A stretch of 64,000 bases of DNA from Verrucomicrobiia bacterium. GTDB taxonomy: Bacteria; Verrucomicrobiota; Verrucomicrobiia; Limisphaerales; UBA11358. Positions 1-7,527 of the stretch are shown here, piece by piece (position 1 is the stretch's first letter; the number at the start of each line of letters is the position of its first letter). Under the pieces are notes generated by a model. It searched no databases and was not told the DNA's origin. It saw only the letters and a program-made list of their open reading frames with translations. The DNA is taken from positions 1-64,000 of the forward strand of contig JARLJW010000008.1 of the NCBI GenBank assembly GCA_031290985.1, given 5' to 3'. The position numbers and the translations under genes are program-made.

Positions 1-651
1 CAGGATACGCTCGGGTGTGTGCAAGATGTGGCGGAGGAGGCCGGGGAGATCAAGGCGGCGTCGCCGGTGGCGGTGGCGGAGCATTTGAGCGTGGTGTTGG
101 CGGCGCGGTATGCGCAGTTGTTGTCGGGCTGGAACGGGGAGATGGATGAGAGGTTTTCGAAGAAGCTGAAGGGGTTGCGGTTGCTGGGCCAGGAGATTGC
201 GGTGATGCGGCGGGAGAATCTGCGGGCGGACCGGTTGGAGCTGCAAAAGACACAGCATCGGGACACGCGGAAGGATAAGTATGTGGCGGCGCTGGAGTAT
301 TGTGTGGCGGAGGGCAAGAAGTGGCCGGAGGTGGAGCAGGCGTTTCGCAAGGCGTTCGTCTTGCTCTTGGCGCATGCGCGGGGTACTGGCGTACGGCCAC
401 AGGGGGACCAGGGGCAGGGGCAAACATCCAACGGCCAACATTCAACATCCAACGTCCAAGCGCCAAGCTCCAGTGAAGCGCCAAAGTGCGAGCCGCACGG
501 GCCAGTGGGTACCGGCGGTACTGGCGGTACTGGCGTACGGCCACCGGGGGACGGGGGGACAAACGGGCAAACATCCAACATTCAACATCCAACATCCAGT
601 GAAGTTCCAAATTCCAATGCGCAGAACGGAAACCAAATTAACAGAAGATAA
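1..651 (+). CDS. Partial helical hypothetical protein (3' part)
   Basis: The frame is open from base 1, so the gene begins outside the window and the GTG at 19 is only an internal codon. Residues from about the first to the 125th are charged and helix-like, with a block around LAARYAQLL, LGQEIAVMRREN and RADRLELQK. This block resembles the product of the partial gene at the right edge of the window (LTARYLVAA, CHDVMALRRGEH, KQRLEFE). After about base 380 the frame runs through dispersed repeats, giving a low-complexity Gly/Thr/Ser/Asn tail that was probably acquired by repeat invasion. The layout recalls small-terminase-like helical phage proteins (Mu gp27/DUF3486), but I cannot confirm that. 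Function is unknown. Confidence 0.55.
   Translation, partial: QDTLGCVQDVAEEAGEIKAASPVAVAEHLSVVLAARYAQLLSGWNGEMDERFSKKLKGLRLLGQEIAVMRRENLRADRLELQKTQHRDTRKDKYVAALEYCVAEGKKWPEVEQAFRKAFVLLLAHARGTGVRPQGDQGQGQTSNGQHSTSNVQAPSSSEAPKCEPHGPVGTGGTGGTGVRPPGDGGTNGQTSNIQHPTSSEVPNSNAQNGNQINRR
381..610. repeat. Short dispersed repeats at the 3' end of the first gene
   Basis: The unit GGTACTGGCGTACGGCCAC occurs here twice (near 383 and 527) and again near 756 (as GGTACTGGCATACGGCCAC), 37430, 37561 and 37880. A second unit built from AACATCCAACATTCAACATCC occurs at about 424-480 and 571-606, each time ending in CCAGTGAAG. On the minus strand this unit reads as the artefactual peptide type LDVGCWMLNVG. The two repeat families are interleaved inside the open frame of the first gene. 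Confidence 0.75.
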
Positions 652-1470
652 CGGAGGGAACGAAGCTGAAGGGCTCCACAGATTCCGGATGGGCCCCCTG
701 CCCGCTCCGTTTCCTTGGTTTGCTTCTGTTCAATTTTTTGGCCCGGGATGGCGTTGCTGGCGGTACTGGCATACGGCCACCGGGGGACGGGCGGGATGGG
801 CAATCAAATTAAACCCACAAATTTACGATGCCGGATTTACGATTTACGAGCGCAGGTGCGACCAATGGTTGCGGGTTCTGCGAATGGTTTCGCGCGGGCG
901 AAAGCGGCAGAGGGCTGCCGCACTCCAAGACGCTGGCGCGTTCGCGGGGGCAACGGGTGAAAAATGTGTCCGTTTTGGGTGAGGGCAAATTTGTGAAAAG
1001 GCCAATGAAAATGCAAAAATTAAACCAAATTAAAGCTAGTTAAAGCATGAAACAAATGGCGTGTGACGGGTGGCAAGTGACAAGAAACGCATCCGGTGCG
1101 ACCAATGGCTCGGGCCAGGCGAATGGTTTCGCGCGGGCGAAAGCGGCGGTGAACCGCACGCAGTCCAGGCGCTTCGCGAATGCCGGGCGGTTGGCGATTT
1201 GGCAGGCAATGGGCTGGCGAGAGTCGCGGGATGCCGAGCAGTGCTCGGCGCTCCGGGGGCCGGCGCGTTGGCGGGGGCGACCGGTGGAAAAAGTGTCCGG
1301 CTTGGCTGATTGAATATTTGTGAAAAAGGTCGATGAAAACGGAAACCAAAACAACAGAAGCTAACGGAGGGAACGAAGACGAAGGACTTCATAGACGCCA
1401 GATGAGCCGCCTGCCCGCTCCGTTTCCTTTGTTGCCTTCTGTTAAATGTTTTTGGCCCGGGGGGCATCGC
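628..1470. repeat. Gene-free repeat mosaic A-B-B'-A'
   Basis: No convincing gene lies between 652 and 1518. Block A (about 628-747) starts with GGAAACCAAATTAACAGAAG and ends with TTTTTTGGCCCGGG; block A' (about 1341-1461) is a diverged second copy with the same ends. Between them are B (about 855-1033) and B' (about 1095-1340). Both B copies begin GGTGCGACCAATGG, share TGGTTTCGCGCGGGCGAAAG and end in a related AT-rich stretch with GTGAAAA and ATGAAAA motifs. A shorter relative of B lies near 36780-36870, and the AT-rich tail recurs near 37505-37560. Confidence 0.7.
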
Positions 1471-1518
1471 CAAAAATTGGTATGGACTTCCGTGGGCGGC
1501 AAATTCCATAATTACTGA

Positions 1519-3669
1519 ATGAACCTAATTAAATCCCTCCAGCGGGTGGTTTTGGCTGCCCGGCTGCCGGCATTGCTCTCCCTCCTGGCCACGACGGCGG
1601 CGGGTTTCGCGCAAACCAATGTTCCCGTTCTCCAGGTCCACGCGGACCGCGTCACGGCCAAGATGCCGCCGACGTTCTATGGCCTGATGACGGAGGAGAT
1701 CAATTATTCCTACGAGGGCGGGCTGTACGGCGAACTGGTCCGCAACCGTGCGTTCAAGGCGGATGCCATCCAGCAACCGATCAAGCCGGAAAATTATGAC
1801 CCGGCGAAATATTATCCGGTGCAGATCGCCGTGAGCAATGCGCCGAAATTTTGGAGCGCGGTCGGCACCGCCAAAATCTCGCTCGACACGAACACCGTCC
1901 TGAATGACGCGCTCAACGTCAGTCTCAAGGTCGAACTGGCCGGCGCGGCGAAGAGCCATCCGGCCGGCGTGGCCAACGGCGGTTACTGGGGCATTCCAGT
2001 CAAGCCGCACACGACGTATCACGCGTCATTTTATGCGAAGGCGAAACATTTCAACGGTCCGTTGACCGTCAGTCTGGTTCATCCGCTCAATGCCAGCAAC
2101 GTGACCGTCAAGACGCCGCCCGGCTATCACGTTTCCCTTGGCGCAACGACCCTGACCGCCGCGAGCGCGACGGTTCCGGGCGTCTCCGGTGAGTGGCAGA
2201 AATATGAAGTGACGCTCACGACGGGCGACCTCGAACCGTCCAAGGACAACCAACTGGTCATCACCGCGGCGAAAGCAGGAACTCTTTTCCATCATGACGG
2301 CACCCTCTGGCTGCAACAGGTTTCGCTGTTCCCGCCGACGTACAAAGACCGCCCGAACGGCGACCGCACCGACCTTTCCCAATTGCTGGCGGATGCGCAG
2401 CCCAAATTTCTGCGCTTCCCGGGCGGAAATTTTGTGGAGGGGGATTATTTCAACGAACGGTTTAACTGGAAACAAACCATCGGTCCGCTGGAGCAGCGTC
2501 CCGGCCACCGCAGTTGCTGGGGCTACTGGGCGACGGACGGTTTTGGCCTGCCGGAATTCCTCGGCTGGTGTGAAGACCTGCACATGGAACCGGTGCTGGC
2601 GGTCTTTGCCGGCTACACGCTGAAGCACGATTACATCAAGCCCGGCCCCGCGCTGGAGCCGTATGTGCAGGAAGCGCTGGAAGAGATCGAGTATGTCACC
2701 GGCGACGCCTCGACCAAGTGGGGCGCGCAACGCATCAAGGACGGCCACCCGGCCCCGTTCAAGCTGCGCTATGTGGAGATCGGCAACGAGGACTGGTTCG
2801 ACCGCTCCGGCAGCTACGACGGCCGGTTCGCCCAGTTCCACGATGCCATCAAGGCCAGGTATCCGCAGTTGCAGCTCATCTCCACCGCCGACGTCAAGAG
2901 CCGCACGGCCGATTTGAACGACGAACATTATTACCGCTCCGAGGAGGAGATGGAGGCGCAGTCGTTCATGTATGACAAGCGTGACCGCAGCGTCCCCACG
3001 AAAATTTTCGTCGGCGAATGGGCCACGCGCGTCGGCAAGCCCACGCCGAACATGGCGGGCGCGCTCGGCGATGCCGCGTGGATGTGCTGCATGGAGCGCA
3101 ATGCGGACATCGTGCTGATGCATTGCTATGCGCCGCTCTTCGTCAATGTCAGCGACCTCGGCGCGGGCCGTTCGATGCAATGGCCCAGCGACCTGATCGG
3201 CTACGACGCATTGAGCAGCTACGGTTCACCGTCGTATTATGCGCAGAAGATTTTTAGCCGGCATCAGGGCGATGAAGTGCTGGGCATCGAAGCGCAGAAT
3301 CTTCCGACGTACACCTGGATTCAAACCGGGCGCACCCGCAACGGCGTGGCGCAGCCGGCGAGGACGAACGAAGTGAAATCGCTGTTTTACTCCGCGACGC
3401 GTGAAACGAGCAGCGGCAAGATCATCGTCAAGGTGGTCAACCGCGCGGATGCGGCGCAGGAGGTGAACGTGGAGATCAGCGGGGTCAGCGCCATCGCCGG
3501 TGAAGGCACGGCCACGGTGCTGAAGGCGGACAATCGCGATGCGACCAATTCCCTCAATGACCCGCAGCATGTGTTGCCGGTGACGGAAACCGTGACCGGT
3601 CTCGGCACGAGTTTCACACGCACCTTCCCGCCCTGCTCCATCACGATCCTGGAATTGAGCGCGAAGTAA
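1519..3669 (+). CDS. Secreted alpha-L-arabinofuranosidase, GH51-like
   Basis: Predicted to remove terminal alpha-L-arabinofuranosyl groups from arabinan, arabinoxylan or pectin side chains, outside the cytoplasm. The 716-residue product starts with a signal peptide (hydrophobic run ending near AAGFAQ, residue about 32). A beta-sandwich region resembling a carbohydrate-binding module spans about 85-265. The catalytic barrel carries the clan GH-A acid/base in IGNEDW (Glu424) and the nucleophile in VGEWAT (Glu500). The last 190 residues fit the usual C-terminal beta-sandwich of this family. Length matches bacterial GH51 enzymes with an N-terminal module. The gene stands alone, following a repeat region. 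Substrate preference is inferred from the family. Confidence 0.9.
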   Translation: MNLIKSLQRVVLAARLPALLSLLATTAAGFAQTNVPVLQVHADRVTAKMPPTFYGLMTEEINYSYEGGLYGELVRNRAFKADAIQQPIKPENYDPAKYYPVQIAVSNAPKFWSAVGTAKISLDTNTVLNDALNVSLKVELAGAAKSHPAGVANGGYWGIPVKPHTTYHASFYAKAKHFNGPLTVSLVHPLNASNVTVKTPPGYHVSLGATTLTAASATVPGVSGEWQKYEVTLTTGDLEPSKDNQLVITAAKAGTLFHHDGTLWLQQVSLFPPTYKDRPNGDRTDLSQLLADAQPKFLRFPGGNFVEGDYFNERFNWKQTIGPLEQRPGHRSCWGYWATDGFGLPEFLGWCEDLHMEPVLAVFAGYTLKHDYIKPGPALEPYVQEALEEIEYVTGDASTKWGAQRIKDGHPAPFKLRYVEIGNEDWFDRSGSYDGRFAQFHDAIKARYPQLQLISTADVKSRTADLNDEHYYRSEEEMEAQSFMYDKRDRSVPTKIFVGEWATRVGKPTPNMAGALGDAAWMCCMERNADIVLMHCYAPLFVNVSDLGAGRSMQWPSDLIGYDALSSYGSPSYYAQKIFSRHQGDEVLGIEAQNLPTYTWIQTGRTRNGVAQPARTNEVKSLFYSATRETSSGKIIVKVVNRADAAQEVNVEISGVSAIAGEGTATVLKADNRDATNSLNDPQHVLPVTETVTGLGTSFTRTFPPCSITILELSAK

Positions 3670-3809
3670 GCAGGTTCTTTGACATGGACGGACTGCTGGA
3701 AACGGCGGGGCGTTGTTGTTAAAACGCATACTGTTTAGGAACGCCATAAACAGGCGGATGCCGCACGGCGGCGCAGCTTGACACTGCCCGCGACGAACAC
3801 TGGTGCCGG

Positions 3810-3880
3810 GTTTGGAGTTCCGCCTTTAGGCGGTTTGGAGCGTTCACCCACCCGGACCGCCTAAAGGCGGAACTCCAAAC
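3810..3880. repeat. Long inverted repeat, REP/MITE-like hairpin
   Basis: A perfect 25-bp inverted repeat (left arm 3810-3834 beginning GTTTGGAGTTCCGCC, right arm 3856-3880 ending GGAACTCCAAAC) is separated by 21 bases. Each arm contains its own small palindrome, CGCCTTTAGGCG. It sits in the gap between the convergent arabinofuranosidase and metallophosphoesterase genes, so the transcript could act as a terminator. There is no T-run, and the nested arms look more like a dispersed REP-type element. Confidence 0.75.
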
Positions 3881-3933
3881 GGGGTCAGGATGCGCCCGGC
3901 CACCACGCAGCGCGATGTCCCTGCCTGGTCAAA

Positions 3934-4848
3934 CTAAGCCGCGCGCCAGGGCAGGGTCTGCACTTGCGCGTGTTTGGGGTGTTTCACGTCCAGCGAACGC
4001 AGTTCCAGCTCCATGCTGTCTTTGGCAAGCGTGCAGCGCACCCAGCCGCTGGGCTGGCCGTCCTTGAACGGATAACTCGTGGGCGGCAGGTTGATGAGGT
4101 GGATGCCGCTTTCATGCTGCACGATGTGCCAGTCGTGGGTGTGGCCGAAGACGAGCGCCTTGACCTGGCGCCGGGAGGCCAGCACCTCCATCAACGCACT
4201 GGTATCCAACAGACCGGTCGTCGGCACGGGAAATTGCGGATTATGATGCACCACGACAATGGCGGGCTTGCCCGGGCGCGCATCGAGCTGGTGCGTGAGC
4301 CAGTCGAGCTGGGCCGGCCCGAGGATGCCGGGAGTCTTGCTGGTGATGCCGAGCGAATCGACCATGAACCAGTTGGCGCGGTCGCTGCTGAAAACGGTCG
4401 CCTGTTTTTCGGGGACGGCTTTCACCTTCTTCGCATCGTGCGGAAAGGCGCTCCAGAAATTTTCCCGCTCGTCGTGATTGCCCAGTGAGAGATGCACCGG
4501 CGCCAGTGCGCGCACGGGTTCGATCAGCAAGGCGAACTGGGCGTAATCTTCCGGCTTGCCCGCCAGGTAGGCGAGGTCGCCATTCACGATGACGGCGGCG
4601 GGCTTCACCGGCCACGCGGCGAGCTCGCGCGCGCAGGCGGTGAAGTGGTCGGTCATGTTGACGTTGAGATATATCTCCGCCGGATTGCCGGCGATGTGCG
4701 TGTCGGATAAAAAGAAAAACGTGTGGTGATCGCGCGACTTGCCGAAGAGCCCGGCGTAGCTTGAGGGCGCCAGGGCGGTCACGGCCCCGGCCAGGGCGGC
4801 GCGTTTCAGGAATTCACGACGGGAAAGTTGGGGCAGTGTGACAGGCAT
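3934..4848 (-). CDS. Tat-exported metallophosphoesterase
   Basis: Calcineurin-like phosphoesterase of 304 residues. The N-terminus has a twin-arginine signal (SRREFLKRA followed by an Ala-rich hydrophobic stretch), indicating export as a folded metalloprotein. The metal-binding motifs appear in the expected order: SDTHI, NGDLA, GNHDE, VVHHNP and GHTHDW. The start at 4848 is supported by AAGGAG a few bases upstream. The substrate cannot be read from the sequence; relatives hydrolyse phosphomonoesters or phosphodiesters such as nucleotides. It lies just downstream of the transporter and hpt genes on the same strand (about 23 bases from the transporter stop), so a role in extracytoplasmic nucleotide dephosphorylation feeding nucleoside uptake is a reasonable inference. 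Confidence 0.88.
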   Translation of the reverse strand: MPVTLPQLSRREFLKRAALAGAVTALAPSSYAGLFGKSRDHHTFFFLSDTHIAGNPAEIYLNVNMTDHFTACARELAAWPVKPAAVIVNGDLAYLAGKPEDYAQFALLIEPVRALAPVHLSLGNHDERENFWSAFPHDAKKVKAVPEKQATVFSSDRANWFMVDSLGITSKTPGILGPAQLDWLTHQLDARPGKPAIVVVHHNPQFPVPTTGLLDTSALMEVLASRRQVKALVFGHTHDWHIVQHESGIHLINLPPTSYPFKDGQPSGWVRCTLAKDSMELELRSLDVKHPKHAQVQTLPWRAA

Positions 4849-4871
4849 AAAAAACTCCTTAAATCATGGCA

Positions 4872-6140
4872 TCAAAGCAGCAGACCGGCCAGCGAGGCCG
4901 TCATGTAAGCGGCGAGCAGGCCGCCGACCATCGCGCGGAATCCCAGCTTGGCCATTTCGCTGCGACGTTCGGGCGCCAGCGAACCGATGCCCCCGACCTG
5001 GATGGCGATGCTGGAAAAATTGGCAAAGCCGCAGAGGGCGTAGGTCGCGATGGTAAAGCTGCGCGGCGTCAGGTTCAGTGCCGTCGCGTTCTGGGTGAGG
5101 TCGAGGTAACCGACGAATTCATTGAGCACGACGCGTTCGCCAAGGATCTGGCCGATGCTCAGGCAGTCCTGCGCCGGCACGCCCATGAGGAACGCGAAGG
5201 GCGCATTGATCCAGCCGAAGATGTTCTGGAGTGTCACGGGATTTTTCATCCCAAAATGCGATTGCGGCCAGCCGAAGACATAGTTTGCCAGCGCGATGAT
5301 GGCGATGAAGGCGATGAGCATGGCGATGATGTTCAGCGCCAGATGAAAGCCGTCGCCCGCCCCGCGGCAGATGGCGTCGATGGAATTTGCCGTGGTGCGC
5401 GGCACGGTGGCGGGCGAAGTGCCGGCGGTTTCGCTGACCTCGGTTTCGGGCAGCATGATCTTGGCGATCATCAGCGCGGCGGGACAGTTCAAGACGGAGG
5501 CGCAGAGCAGATGGCCGGCAGTGTCGTGATAGCCGGCCGCCATGCCCATGGCCGCATAGACCGCCGCGACGCCGCCCGCAATGTGCGCCATGCCGCAGAC
5601 CATGATGGTCATCAGTTCGCTGCGGGTCATGCGCGGGACGTAGGGCCGGATGACGAGCGGAGCCTCGGTCTGGCCCATGAAGATGTTGGCGGCGGCGGAA
5701 AGCGTCTCGCTGCCGCTGGTGCCCATGGCCTTGCGCATCACGAACGCCACGGCGCGCACGACGCGCTGCAAAATGCCCCAGTGATAAAACAGCGAAGACA
5801 GCGCGGAGACGATCACCACCGTGCCCGTGACCAGGATGGCAAAGACGAGGCCGTGTTCGGGGCCAAATGTTTTGCCCAGCAGCCCGCCATCCGCCAGGGG
5901 GCCGAAAACGAACTTGGTTCCGTCCGTGGAAAACTGGATGAGCTTTTGGACGACCTTGCCGGCGAAGACAAAGAACTCCGCGCCCCAGGGGGTTTTCAGG
6001 ACCAATATCGCCAGGGCGAGCTGCAGGCCCGTGCCCCAGATGACGGTGCGCCAGGGGAAATTTTTGCGGTTGAAGGAAATCGCCCACGCGACGAGCAGCA
6101 TCGTGAGCCAGCCCACCAGGCTGATGAATTTTGGATCCAT
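4872..6140 (-). CDS. Concentrative nucleoside transporter (NupC/CNT family)
   Basis: A 422-residue polytopic inner-membrane protein, the usual length for bacterial CNT transporters, which import nucleosides by cation symport. It carries the family signature GQTEAPLVIRPY in the middle, a following TVMVCG-like/AHIAGG region, and Gly/Ala-rich hairpins typical of the fold. The ATG at 6140 directly abuts the stop codon of the upstream hpt gene (TAAATG on the minus strand), implying translational coupling. Together with hpt and the downstream exported phosphoesterase it forms a plausible nucleoside salvage unit. Cation and substrate specificity are not determined. Confidence 0.92.
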   Translation of the reverse strand: MDPKFISLVGWLTMLLVAWAISFNRKNFPWRTVIWGTGLQLALAILVLKTPWGAEFFVFAGKVVQKLIQFSTDGTKFVFGPLADGGLLGKTFGPEHGLVFAILVTGTVVIVSALSSLFYHWGILQRVVRAVAFVMRKAMGTSGSETLSAAANIFMGQTEAPLVIRPYVPRMTRSELMTIMVCGMAHIAGGVAAVYAAMGMAAGYHDTAGHLLCASVLNCPAALMIAKIMLPETEVSETAGTSPATVPRTTANSIDAICRGAGDGFHLALNIIAMLIAFIAIIALANYVFGWPQSHFGMKNPVTLQNIFGWINAPFAFLMGVPAQDCLSIGQILGERVVLNEFVGYLDLTQNATALNLTPRSFTIATYALCGFANFSSIAIQVGGIGSLAPERRSEMAKLGFRAMVGGLLAAYMTASLAGLLL

Positions 6141-6758
6141 TTATTTTTTGGCCGCGTGCTCCAAAACTTCCTTGTAAATGTGCGGGTGCAGCACGCCGAC
6201 GAACGGAAGATTGCGATAACGCTCCGCAAAATCAAGCCCGTAACCGATGACAAACAGGTCGGGAATGGTGAAACCGACATAGTCCGGCTTCACCTTGGCC
6301 ACGCGGCGGCTGGGCTTGTCCAGCAGCACGCAGGTCTTGATCCGGCGCGGCTTGAGCGCCCGCAATTTGGGGAGCACGCGACTGAGGGTTTTGCCGGTGT
6401 CGAGGATGTCGTCCACCAGCAGCACGTCGCGGCCGCGCACGTCCAGACGCAGTTCCTTGGTGAACACCAGGTCGCCGGATTCCGTCCCCGCGCCGTAGCT
6501 GGAGACGCCGATGAAATCGAGGCGCAGCGGGAGGTTCAGGTGCCGGATCAGGTCGGCGAGGAACAAAACGGTGCCGTTGAGGAGGGAGACGACCACCATT
6601 TCGCGCCCGCGAAAATCGCGTTCGATCCCCCGCGCCAGGATCTTGATGCGTTGGGCGAGCTCCGCATCCGTGATGAGAATTTTTTCCACCTCGGCGCGCA
6701 GGCGCGGCGGGACGGGGGTCGAGGAACGATTGGTTTTAAGTATGGTGCTCACAGGCAT
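6141..6758 (-). CDS. hpt: Hypoxanthine phosphoribosyltransferase
   Basis: Cytoplasmic purine salvage enzyme that joins hypoxanthine or guanine to PRPP. The 205-residue product has the PRPP-binding signature VLLVDDILDTGKT and an N-terminal catalytic core (ILARGIERDF, VSLLNGTVLF) typical of bacterial HPRT. It is slightly longer than the usual 180 residues because of about 25 extra residues at the N-terminus (start MPVSTILKTN), so the real start may be further in. It is first in the hpt-transporter-phosphoesterase group, and its stop overlaps directly with the start of the nucleoside transporter. Confidence 0.93.
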   Translation of the reverse strand: MPVSTILKTNRSSTPVPPRLRAEVEKILITDAELAQRIKILARGIERDFRGREMVVVSLLNGTVLFLADLIRHLNLPLRLDFIGVSSYGAGTESGDLVFTKELRLDVRGRDVLLVDDILDTGKTLSRVLPKLRALKPRRIKTCVLLDKPSRRVAKVKPDYVGFTIPDLFVIGYGLDFAERYRNLPFVGVLHPHIYKEVLEHAAKK

Positions 6759-6805
6759 GACAATCGCGAAAGCGTAATGGGTTTTAATCCTTTGCCGAGG
6801 ATTTT

Positions 6806-7492
6806 TTACGTCTTTAAGCCGGTCACCCTGGTCATTTCCGACAACAGCCAGTCGGCCGCGGGCTTGCCCTTGATGTCCGTGGCGGCCCGAATGCGTTTTC
6901 CACCGGTGTTAACCACCTGGAAATCATGTTCCGTGAACGGGCTGCCCGCCCTGCCCTTGGCCGGATAGAGCCAGGCGAGCCGGCTTCGCTTTGCTCCGGT
7001 GGTCAACACCAGAATCTCGTAATAAAGATCCACGCCTACGCTCCCGGTGTTTTCCGCCCGAACCTCGATGATTTTATCCGCCGGAGCCGTGACCGTCCGC
7101 CGGAAGAACCACCAATGGGTGACCACCCGCAGTTCACCTGGCACGGCAATGACCCGGCTGGAACGGAACCACAGGTTCAGGCAGACATACGTCAGCAGCA
7201 ATTCGATCAAGCCCAGGAAGCCCATGACATAATACGTGTGGTTGGCGACGATGAACCGGACGAGGGCGGGCAGTTCATTCACCACGCGAACGTTGATAAA
7301 TCCAATTTCCAACAAGGCGGCCAGGAGAAACACCCAGATGATCGTAAAGGCGATCTTTTCACGGAAATTTCGCAACGCGGGCAGGATGAATTCCTTGCCG
7401 CCATCCGGCCGGTCAATGACCCGGATGCGCTGCCGGGCCGCCTCGCGCAGCGGGTCAAATGGTTCCCTGGGTTGTGGCGATTCACCGGTCAT
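6806..7492 (-). CDS. Hypothetical membrane protein, paralogue of the next gene's C-terminal half
   Basis: About 228 residues starting at MTGESPQ. The longer track ORF (to 7573) would overlap the upstream gene by 46 bases and read its conserved end out of frame, so I prefer the shorter start, although neither has a clear ribosome-binding site. Two membrane segments (around FTIIWVFLLAALLEIGF and YYVMGFLGLIELLLTYV) precede a beta-rich cytosolic domain. The segment IRVIDRPDGGKEF, then LNLWFRSSRV, then VVTHWWFFRR matches IRVRDIPGGREF, FNMWFRTSRV and RATKHWLFIG in the C-terminal half of the adjacent 493-residue protein. Function unknown. Confidence 0.72.
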   Translation of the reverse strand: MTGESPQPREPFDPLREAARQRIRVIDRPDGGKEFILPALRNFREKIAFTIIWVFLLAALLEIGFINVRVVNELPALVRFIVANHTYYVMGFLGLIELLLTYVCLNLWFRSSRVIAVPGELRVVTHWWFFRRTVTAPADKIIEVRAENTGSVGVDLYYEILVLTTGAKRSRLAWLYPAKGRAGSPFTEHDFQVVNTGGKRIRAATDIKGKPAADWLLSEMTRVTGLKT

Positions 7493-7527
7493 GGGTGGCA
7501 GCGGTTCTGTACTTGTCCCGTCAAAAT

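Noticed and set aside
50-610. 186-residue minus ORF with LDVECWMF
   Set aside because: Translation of the AACATCC-type repeats opposite the first gene.
2026-3180. 384-residue minus ORF
   Set aside because: Antisense to the arabinofuranosidase; no family features.
4866-6968. 700-residue plus-strand ORF
   Set aside because: Lies antisense to the CNT transporter and hpt genes; composition is Arg/Asp/His-rich shadow of high-GC coding DNA.
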